Source: Kudoa neothunni
Taxonomy: Eukaryota; Cnidaria
Direction of reading: 5' to 3'
Assembly (NCBI GenBank): GCA_964304625.1
Contig: OZ199840.1
Coordinates: 8,122,001 to 8,186,000 of the forward strand
Length of the DNA: 64,000 bases
Numbering within the stretch: the stretch's first letter is position 1; each line of letters opens with the position of its first letter. Under the pieces are notes generated by a model. That model saw nothing but the letters and a program-made list of their open reading frames with translations. It searched no databases and was not told the origin of the DNA. Shown here piece after piece: positions 50,340 through 60,800 of this stretch. Made by a program: the position numbers and the translations under genes.

Positions 50340-50747
50340 ATGGTGAGTCGTTATAATTGCTATTGTTGCTGTACTAAAAATATTTCGATTAGGTAAACGT
50401 TCCTAAAACTAGAAAATCACTTTGTATTGGTAAATGCCGCAAGCATACCCTTCACAAAGTATCGCAATACAAAGCAGGAAAGGCTCGTCTCTTTGCTGAA
50501 GGAAAACGACGTTACGACCGCAAACAGAAGGGTTTCGGAGGTCAAACCAAACCTATTTTCCGAAAAAAGGTGTCCTTGTTGGTTAGACTTTGTCTAATTT
50601 CATATTTAGGCCAAAACTACCAAAAAAATCGTTCTGCGTATGGAATGCTCTGAGTGCAAATGCAAAAAACAGAAAGTAATCAAAAGATGCAAGCACTTCG
50701 AGCTTGGTGGTGAGAAACGTAAAAAGGGACAAGTCATCCAATTTTAA
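50340..50747 (+). CDS. RPL36A: 60S ribosomal protein eL42 (RPL36A/RPL44)
   Basis: Large-subunit protein near the E site. Exon 1 is only the ATG (50340-50342), then a 50-nt intron, exon 2 (50393-50569), a 40-nt intron and exon 3 (50610-50747). The protein is about 105 aa: '[19 protein letters not shown]' at the start, '[20 protein letters not shown]', '[20 protein letters not shown]', the second zinc-binding pair '[11 protein letters not shown]' with an upstream 'CIGKC', and '[16 protein letters not shown]' at the end. All four zinc cysteine motifs are kept. The ATG is preceded directly by a pyrimidine tract and CAG ('TTTTTTTCGCAGA'). This could be a 5' TOP-like start or a trans-splice acceptor. 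Confidence 0.97.
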
Positions 50748-52186
50748 AACAACTGCCATCATAGAGATAGTTTATGTTGTTGTTTGATGCATTGAATGTG
50801 TTTTTGAGCGTGTTGTCAAATGTAGGCTTTGTTTTTCTTATTTACCTTGATTAATGTTGGTTTGTCGGTGTGTATTCGAATAATTTGTTGTTGATTGATT
50901 GATCGATTGATTGTAAATGCAGCTGACATTATTGAAACTAGATGTGGTGTAATTTTCGTTAATTTTAATGTTCTGGGTGTTACCAATAGAACTGGCTTGA
51001 TATAAAGTTTGAGCTAATTTAAATATTACTTAAAATATTAAATGTACTTATTACAAGCCCTAATAAATACTGGTGTATGCGTACCTGAGATAAGAAATAG
51101 CTCAGCAAGTTGAGAGTGAGAATGTATGCCCCTTCTGATTCTGATAATTGAAAACTAACTTGTGTGTTTGAGATTGTTGTTGGGTAGAAGTATCTATAGA
51201 ATATTCGATAATTTACCTATTAATTGATATGCGCATTTGAAAGCTTTCTCACATAAAATATTTTAATTTTATAAAATCAAATTGACCTCTTTTTAACCTG
51301 TAAATAATCGATTTTACAATCATACAACATTAACTAAGGAAAGCGGTTATTCTTACATACCATAATATTCAGGTAGGTGTACTATAATTATTCTTATACC
51401 CTTTAAAGGTAGCAATAGACATTAAATAATTATTTGAACAGATTGTAAAAATTAAAAGTGTATGTCGCTTATAAGGTGGAAGTTTTAGGATAAAGAATAT
51501 AAGCTGCGTACGCGTACAGCATGTAGGATTAAATTTTATCGTCGAATAACCATATTCGTAATTTAATTCCCGTTGGCTTAAGACTGAACAAAATATGATT
51601 ATAATCAATGTTTTGGCCTATACTCTTTAATTATCGAAGTAATTTTTCCGACCAAACATGGGAAAAATAGTAGTTCATATTGGCGATACTTGTTGTACCC
51701 TTTAATGTTTTGGATCAGGATTAACTCCACATCGATTTTGTATTTGTTATAATTCGTTTCATTATGGGATCTAAGTTTGTAAACTATGGTTACTTTTAGT
51801 GAATGTGCTTTGAGAATAATCCAAAAATATTCAACTTCTATATGAATGAATGATTTAACTCCCCAATAAACACAAAATTTAATAAAAACCCCCGGGAAAA
51901 TAACTGAAAAGATTCATCAGTTGTCCCTGCGTTAATGGTGTATTTTTGTTCAGACTTCAATTTAAATCCAATAAATACTAAAAACTCAAAAGTTTAATTT
52001 CTGTGGTAAAACTGCGAAAATTTAAAAATTAAAAATATATTTACAACAATCCTGCATGATAGCTTAATATGTAGTTATTAAATTTTCCATTATTATTTGA
52101 TTATTTATTCAAGGTCGATCGTTCTGAGTTTAATATTATAGACATCATGACTTATAACTGTCTATTACTACAATCCAATTAAAATT
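50748..52186. other. Intergenic, no gene seen
   Basis: Downstream of eL42. AT-rich with no coding signal. A palindromic GC patch (GCTGCGTACGCGTACAGC) lies at about 51502-51519, followed by 'AGGATTAAA'. Confidence 0.45.
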
Positions 52187-52804
52187 CCCTAACATAACAT
52201 AGGGATTCTCAACCGGGGAGTAAATTTTAAATGACAAGGGGTAGATTAAGTGACATCGAAATTTGTTAAGGGAAATTTTCGCATAATGCGGTTTTTACGT
52301 GCTCAAGGATTCCTAAGGAATTATATTATTAAGGGCTATTAAAGTCAACTAAGATATTTGCGGAAATCCTTAAAATGTTGTTAGGAATAAATATTCAACT
52401 GCTAATAGTGAAGCTATAATCGGTCTCGTTTATTTTTTAGTAATGTAACCTAATAATAACTTTTAAAGCGGCTATTTGCACGGTAAATAATATTTAGGAG
52501 TCACTAGTTTTGAATGTTTTTGATTATGTCAGGCCCCAAAGAGCGAAAAATTGGGATGAAATAATGTAATTTGGCAAAATTTAAAAAATCAAACCTTTAG
52601 GCAGCTCGTGAGTAAGAGTTGATGGGATTAAAAATTGATTGTCACTATTCAAGTGTACAAGCCTTTTAGGATCAGAATTTGTCCCCAAATAGTTTCTGCC
52701 ATAGCTTAGCTAAAACCGTATAGAACCTAAAAATAAAAATGAATTGGGCTGCCAAGTTAAGGGGCAAATTTTGAAAAAAACGATTGAAAACCCCTGCCCT
52801 AACG
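52187..52804. mobile_element. hAT-type MITE (about 0.6 kb) with 8-bp target duplication
   Basis: Flanked by CCCTAACA (52187-52194) and CCCTAACG (52797-52804), a 7/8-matching 8-bp duplication. The right end, read on the minus strand, starts CAGGGGTTTTCAATCG. The left end reads 'CATAGGGATTCTCAACCGGGG'. Both resemble the CAGGGGTTCTCAA ends of hAT/Charlie elements. There is no open frame inside, so this is a non-autonomous derivative. The left end seems to carry a few extra bases. Confidence 0.55.
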
Positions 52805-54322
52805 CAGTATCATGTGAGTAGCTGTAAAAAATTATCCTTCGCTGTTTGAACCATTATTGTGCAATATGAGTCTAATAACTTATTGAATCGATATTTTATA
52901 ATAATAACAGATCAATCAAAAACTATATTTAATTTTTTAATGAAATATGATAAAATAAATAATTTATTCAATGTTAAATCTTCAAAATTTGACTAAAAAC
53001 TAAAACATGCTGCTTTTTCTGCTTTTATTTACTTTATATTAACACGTTTAAATAAGAGATGATTACTTTCTATAATTTTGAACAAATATTTAATAGTTTA
53101 AAAATAGGAATATCATGAAAAAGTATGGTAGAGGCTATTGTTTTGGGATATTTTTGGTCCTAAATGGCATCTACGCTTGCGTAGCATCCATTTCTAATCC
53201 GAGAAACTTCGATTTATAATTTATTCAAAGTTTATTTTCTAGAATCATCTGCATTTAATTATTTTTGTCCCATCTATAACGCACCCAGTTGCCAACAAAA
53301 TAATTAACCACAATCAAAACTTCACTCTCCTTGATACTATCATCCGTTGCAATAGCCATCACCAACAATTATTCGATAAAGATGTCAGTATAGTTTTTAA
53401 AAAGTAATTATAAATCGAATAAACAATTTTTTTTTCAATTAAAATTTCGTCGTAATAAAATATATCATATTTTAAAAACTAGAAACATCTTGGAACATTT
53501 GTACAATAATAATATGTAAAATCAATGAGAATATTTTTATGTTTGTAAATTTCCATATTAAACAAAACTATAAAATATTTTTTCATAATATTCGTTATAT
53601 ATCATGTATCTTGTAATAAGAAGTATTCGTTTTATTAAATCAAATATTTTAGTACGAGAATTTTATGATTTTATAAATAAAAAGTATCAATATTTAAAAA
53701 AACATTAATTTTTTGAATAAATTATTTCTTAGGTGTTCATTTCAACGTCAATTTCCGATTATACATTATGCACTATATGATTTTTATTTTCGTTAACCAT
53801 CTCATGATTGACTCTGGCTTTAACATTCTCTTATTAATCTAAATTTTATGACTTGATTGATTTAAATTATTATTTTAAAGTAAAATAAAAAAATGATAAC
53901 TCCAATGACATGAATGGATTTTTGAGTGGGCTTCACTTATTCGCACCTTTTTGTATCGCTGGTAAACCGTCGATTGCATCCCGCGCTGATAGAGAACTTT
54001 AACGTATCTTTATTTTAATAATATTTGAATGGTAACTAATTATCAGGAATCAATATTTAAGATATGATTTCAATTGAATATTATAGTTATAAATTTTGAT
54101 ATGGTATAAATGATTTTATTTATTTGTCAATTAATATATGAATATTCAACTATAATCCGAATGTACAGATTATTGTGGCGACCACATGGTTTTCTTTTTC
54201 TGGAATGGGATTGAGAATATTTAAATAAATATCTAACCTAGAGGTTGATGGAATAATTTTTTGGAAAAAGTCATTAAAATCTTTAACGATATATAACGCG
54301 CACGCACGCAAAAAGATAGCTA
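52805..54322. other. Intergenic, no gene seen
   Basis: AT-rich, with no coding frame or repeat ends recognised. Confidence 0.5.
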
Positions 54323-55517
54323 ATGGTGGCGGGTATATTAAAATCCTCGAAAATGCTTCCTATATATATATATATATATATATTCTTATATAGAATTACT
54401 CACAAACATTGCTGAAATTATCCAATGTACTTCTTCTCAAGAGAGTAAAAATATAGATTGGAAAGATGTTCTAGCTGGCATGTGTTGCCGAAGTTTTACA
54501 TCAAAAGTAGTTGTGTTGTGGTTGTTCAGCAATAATTTCTGACCTAGGAACGGCTGAAAATATCATTTGCAATGTCCAAATATGTACATTAAAAATATTC
54601 GATCATCACTAATGTATGTTCTAGGTTGATAAACTTGAAATTGATGATTTGGAAAGTGTTATCAATTTTTTGGTGAATAGTTGTGAGGATAGGAGCATAG
54701 ATAATTTTACTAAGTAATCAAGTATCGTAGATTAGTGGATTAATTGGCGCGAAATAGTTTGGAGTTATTTGTGGTTAATTTTATTGCCACCTTTTCGCAA
54801 ACAGCTCAAAAATCATTATCTATCAAAATATCTAATGGAACTGACAACCCCCAGGAAATTCCAATCAATTCAGATCTTAGGAACAGTGTCGTAGAGTTGC
54901 TGCTGCAGAAATGGTGAATATAAACTTTTCCGTTGTGTTTTCATTCGTTTTTAGTTGGGCACCAAAATTCTCTCTATTCATTTTACATATACTCAAGTCG
55001 GATTTAAAATTACACATAGCTCAATCTAGATATTGATATTGTATACGTGTAGAGCTTTGGTGTGGAAGAAACAAACCATTAAACATATCTACATTAAAAT
55101 AATAGAGTAATTGTTCGACTGTATTTATTCATTAAAATAATCTAAATAAATAATTTTTGTTTAAAATTTTTTCTAATTCATATATTCAATTTTTATAACA
55201 AATCCTTAGCGACATAATCCCCGAACGTATCAATATCAAGGATTTGGAGTATTTTGTTGTTTCTCTGGATAAAACATTGATGAAGGTAATAATCATAATC
55301 GATTGAAATAATAATTCCTAAATTTCAGGATTATATTGGCTATTTTGTGCTCAAAGTTTGCAACTATTTAAATGTCTATTGTGAACAAAACCATGGCGGT
55401 AAATTAGAAAAGCTTCTTACTTCCGAAAATCAATCTCTCGTGGATGGTAACAATGCGCAATATTACCAGTCGGTCAATGGCGTCAAATTTTTGTTAGGTT
55501 ACCCGCATAAAGTCTAA
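54323..55517 (+). CDS. Small unknown alpha-helical protein, six exons (169 aa)
   Basis: Not recognised. Exons 54323-54332, 54394-54506, 54625-54713, 54881-54913, 55210-55285 and 55329-55517 total 510 nt and end in a single stop. Phases match at each join (1, 0, 2, 2, 0). The protein starts MVAELLTNIAEIIQC and is acidic and probably all-helical. Motifs include 'DWKDVLAGMCC', 'LEIDDLESVINFLVN', 'IKDLEYFVVSLDKTLMKDYI' and a C-terminus 'VKFLLGYPHKV'. There is no signal peptide or membrane helix. The first intron (61 nt) contains a (TA)n microsatellite. It lies 2.3 kb upstream of FANCI on the same strand. A missing N-terminal part of FANCI was considered but not supported, because it has its own start and stop. 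Confidence 0.6.
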
Positions 55518-57850
55518 TTGACTCCAATTTAACAATAAAATAAGTGATTGATTTATTCGTTAGTTAAAAATTTTATGCATGCCAAATTAGAATTTACGAC
55601 AAACTTTTTTTTGTCTAATAATTAAATTAAGAATCGTAAAATATTGCACTTACGATGTGTACCGAGATTTACCTGACATTTGTTTTTTAAATTTGTATGT
55701 TTGTAATTTACTTTAAAAGTTAATTTAATCTGAGGATATGAATATTTGGTATACCTTAGAGTATGTATATGAAGTATTTTTAATGATCTAAAGATTAAGA
55801 GATTTCCGTTGCAAACTAATACAAATATAAACTCTTGAATTTTTAGAATTATCGTTTTTCGATATTTATATAATTTCTTAACCTCAAATAAATTTGTTGA
55901 GTAACAAATTAAATACTTTTGACAGAAAACGATATTATTGCGCATGCTCAACCAATTTAATTTTACAAAGAGATGATTTGTTATTTAAAATAAACAATAA
56001 ATCATTTATTAGCATCATAACACGAATAAAAATAATATTCATATATTATTGTGTATCATTAAATTTAGAGATAGTTTTTGGGAGATTATTACAACCTTTG
56101 AAGGCAACAAATGAATCTAATTTTTAGATTCGAGTTTCTAAGACGTAAATTTCAGCAAATTATGCTAAAATTAGAGGTCCTCTTTGTTCGTAATTAATTT
56201 TTCTGTGCTGATAAATGTCTACATTGTAGAATCTATTGAATATTTCTAATTTGACGTTTTCACCCTTAAAATCCGGGTCAATTTAAATATAATTTAATAT
56301 TAATATACAGAATTGACGAATGTAAAATCAACTGTGGTGTAAAATTTATCATTTACCATTGTTTTTAAATATATTTAACATTCGATATTCATATGATAAG
56401 CCAAGGTTTTTTGTATCCTACTTAATTTTATTATATAACGAATAGTAACTTTAACCTTCCCTGTACTAACATCCGAAACAAAACGCGTGTGCCCAACTGA
56501 GATATTTCTTGACCCCAGACGAAATATGCTTTAAGCACATAAATTTATCTCAACTTTATATATTGTAAACAATACGCCCAGCCTAACAATTCCATAGCAA
56601 ATGTACAGCGGATTGCTATTTCTGGATATTATTAATGAGTAATATAAATAATTTATTCCGTTGACTTTTATTTGATGGAACAATAAAAGAAAAGGGTATT
56701 TTTTATATCCCATACTTGTAAATAACCTCACGGTCGCCTTAAATATCAAATTTAGATGAACAAACATAATTTCCAATGTTATGTTCGATTTTAATATTAT
56801 CGGATTTTTCTGCCCTTAAAACTTATCTGATGACGTTCATTTCTTAGTATAAAAACAATAGAGCGAGAATATCTAATTAGCTAAATATTTATTTTAATTC
56901 TTCTCAATATTCAGCATGTAGATCTTAATAACTTTATTTCTATTATGTGACATGGAAAGTAGGATTAAATGTACTCTAAAAGAAAAATGGCATATAACAT
57001 TGGAAAAATCAATTAATTGAATTGGTGGTTACTCTCCGAGGATTTATAAAAGAATATCTATATGTCTATCTGCCCCTGAATGCAAGTACGTATGCGCGAT
57101 ATAACTTATTCAAGATTAATAACATTTATGGAACTTTTAAAATTTAAAAATATCTAAAAAAGTATTCGATTTGTGATAAAATTTCCGAAGATATCAACTT
57201 ATATAAAAATGGCGATTTTTTAGATTTTAATATTGTTTAGATGATAGCATGACCAATAAGACGTTTAAATCTCGATTTTTTAGAGTGATAGTCATTTGAC
57301 GTTAAAATGCTCCATTATGCATTAAAATTATTTTTTCCATTTAACTGTGCCATCAATATATATGCAGTAGTCATATGTGCATGTGTTTGTTGGACTAGGC
57401 GTACTGATAAATATTTCAGTTCAAAAGAGAATAATCGAAACAATCCCAAATTAATTATCTTAAATTCTCACCTAGTTGTATATATTTTATGATTTTCGCG
57501 CATTAATTCTAATTCCGATTATCATATTTTTTAAGAGAGAAAAATTAAATTAAATTTTCAATTTTAATCTTTCTTTTATGAGTAAAATATGTTGTTAAAA
57601 AGAGTCTACAAATCAGAATATGTCGGATCCATAGGAAAGATCGAAAATTCGCGTTATTTAATAATAGATGCCTGAAATTTTAAATATTACAAAAATATAT
57701 TTTTGAACAAGTCTTTAATTGTTTAATAAGTAAGTTATTATTATTTTTTTTTCATTTGGTTAAAGACTGTATATTTTAATAATAAGCAATATCAATACCT
57801 TCTTAAACCCGTAATTTATTAATTAAATAATTGACATAACTTAAATCGAC
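55518..57850. other. Intergenic, no gene seen
   Basis: AT-rich. Short chance frames on both strands (for example 55622-55951 - and 57307-57492 +) show no motifs or exon-like joins. Confidence 0.5.
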
Positions 57851-60800
57851 ATGAGCAAAGTGGACTTTATGCGTGGTAATGAAGTTAGCCATTTGATTGC
57901 GTCATATAACTCAAAAATTGATCCCAATAAATCTTTAGAAATTGGTCCATTCTTGGAAACATTCTCGTCTAAATTTATTCAAAACACAATTGTTGGAAAT
58001 AACATAGAGTTATTTTTTAAGTATGTAAACTAATCGCTGGCCGTAATTTCGTTAAAACCTCTGAATTCAGACATATTCAAAATTATGCCCAAAATTAGTT
58101 TATGATCGGTTAATTTACATATCAATGATGATGGTGAGCAATACCCAAAATTGTGGTCAAACGACAGTAGATAAAATTTTGTGTATTATTATATTATAAG
58201 GATGTTTAGTTGTTGAGACCCTATTTCCGACTTATTAATCTATCATTATAACGAAAAATCGAAAGATTTGTCAGCAGTAAAAGACTTTATTAAACTCCTA
58301 TTTAAATTAAAGTGTGTTTTAATTCTACGTCACACACCACATTGGAGTTAACTATGGATTATAGTTACAGATCGTTGCTGAAAAGCATGAAACTATTAAG
58401 CTTAGAGATTATGTCTATTAAAATTCCAGCGAGCATTGGTCACGCCGAAAATGAAGAAAATCAAATTTTATTTGTTGTGGCGGTTAAAATAATGAAAGAA
58501 TATTTTAAAACGATTAATGATCCACTGGATCAGGAAGAATTTATGATAGTGGTGTTAAGGAAAATTGTGTCAGCCAACGCACACACAATAAGCCATTGGA
58601 ATAGTAAATTTATTGAATTAATAATGTTTGTAAATTTTTTAGAATTAATTTTCAAGTTGCTTAAACTAAATAACGATCTCATCTACAAACCTCATATAGC
58701 TAGTTTGGTGAGTTTGAATCATCAACATGTGCCTTTTACAACTTTACTTGAATCTAGAGCTTAGAAGTTATAGTAGTGCTAACAATGTCAACATAATTCG
58801 ACCATATCTTCAAACTATTCTCGTAACTATAAATCTATAAATCGATGGTTGTGTTTATGAAGTTTATTAGCCATACATCAATTTCAATGAAGAGTTGAAA
58901 AACAATTTTATTCTTTTTCTCAAAAAGAAACTATTAAACAAGTAACTATCCATTTTGTTATTGATTGTAACATTACGTCTCCCATTAATCGAAGAAAAAC
59001 AGACGTAGTGGGTGTTGCAGTGGATGGATTCTTGCTTATTTGCGACATTTTAAAAGTATATCTACGACTATTTGTCCAATAATCAACTGATTATTCAATT
59101 TTCCTTCTTTCAAAACATTATTGTGAATTTTTTGATGTAGGTTATTACAGGATATGAGCCCACTACTCAATACACTCAAAGCTCCTACACACAGACTATC
59201 AATTGGTTAAACGAGAACAACTCTGGTGACAACTCAGCTGCCAATTCTAACGACTTGATTTATTTGGATATTTTTGGGCATTTGCGCCGATGTTTATGTG
59301 TTGGGGATCCTATATTGTGTCGTATAATTTATCAAGTGATTTTCTACATTTACTGAAAACATGATTCCCGAATTCTATTTGACTAGGGACTTTATTGGTT
59401 GCTTGCAGAAACGCATCATTCAGTTTCATTGTTTGGAAATATTTTATCATCGCTCAAATTATTATTTGTCAAGTTTAAATGCGCCCAATGGTGCCGCTGA
59501 ACAGTCCACTCAGATCGACGCCACAGATATTGGAATTGAAATCATGTTGGCGTGGAACAATGATAAGAGATTGTTTATCGACGATTTGGTATGGTTAAAG
59601 CATAAAATGTTAACTGCTTTTATATGCCTTTAATTTGTATCATTTTAGGCATGGCTCTTCAAATATTATCTAATGACTTATTATAAAATTCAGAAACGTC
59701 TTAAAAACCACACGGATGATCAAGATGATTGTATCTGGATAGTTTGTGTTTTTTGATAAGTTACTAATACTACTTTAGACGAGAAATACATTATACCTAC
59801 CGTCGAATTATTGGATGCATTCTCGAACAAACTATCTCAAGTTGATAATATTGAGTCATTTGTGCAGGTTAATTAGTTTGACCACTTCATCCCTCTCTGT
59901 TCTACTAAAAATTGCAATTCAGAAACTTGAAAACTACTCTCCAGAAGCCAAGTCTCAAATCCTGAAACTTTTAATCCATCTTGATGAAGTATTTGACAAT
60001 GAGATTTTTAAAACATGCATAGTGATAAATGTCGATTTTTATAGTGTTTCATTGAATATGTGTATCGTCAAAAACCCAACGTGTAATTTTCTAGCTCGAC
60101 ATGATATTGATTTTCCATTTAGAATCACCACTCTTCGATTCCAAGAAATTATTTGTCTCTACTACAATATCTGTTCCTATAAAAATCAGATGAAAACGCT
60201 GCCTATTCATCTGATACAGCAGAAGAGTTCAAATTTTGATCTCAATTTTGTTGCTGATATTCTGCACGATTTATATTTGGTGAGCACAATTTTTTAAATT
60301 ATCTGAATTGATCCAAAATAATCATGCGCAATTTTTATTTTGATCTTCCCGAGTATTCTTTTGCGAAAATATCTTTGATTTATTTCACTTTGTTAATTAC
60401 TTTTATATTTTTTGACAAATTTTGAAAGAAAAATATATTTCAAGAATTAATTATTTTATTAATCTCCTCCTATTAAATTTATATTAGTTGTTGTGAACTT
60501 GTTTAAGCTTTTAAGTATTGTTAATGGATAATTTTATCAATAATAAGTAACGAGTTTGTGCAAACTAGCCATTTTTAATCGTAACCACTCCTAATAATAA
60601 ATGATAATAAGCCGTATATTTTTAGAATCAGTTGTATTTAATTCGTATTGTTTCGCCGCTACGCCTATAGAAGTAACAAATAACTAAACATAATAGATTC
60701 CAGTCGTATGTTAATTATGTGATCCTAACAACAACCACTTTATTTCTTCAACTCAATGAATTAAGGAAGTTGTTATTAATACGTTAAATAATATTCAGAT

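Noticed and set aside
54361-54382. (TA)n tract as a CRISPR-like or satellite array
   Set aside because: It is a plain dinucleotide microsatellite; no spaced repeats of CRISPR type exist in the window.
54323-55517. Small unknown gene as the missing N-terminal part of FANCI
   Set aside because: It has its own start, an in-frame stop and a 2.3-kb gap to the next exon; similarity to the FANCI N-terminus was too weak to support the join.
55622-56127. Frames of 109 and 77 codons on opposite strands
   Set aside because: Both are rich in Ile, Asn, Lys and Tyr as expected from AT-rich spacer, with no conserved motif.
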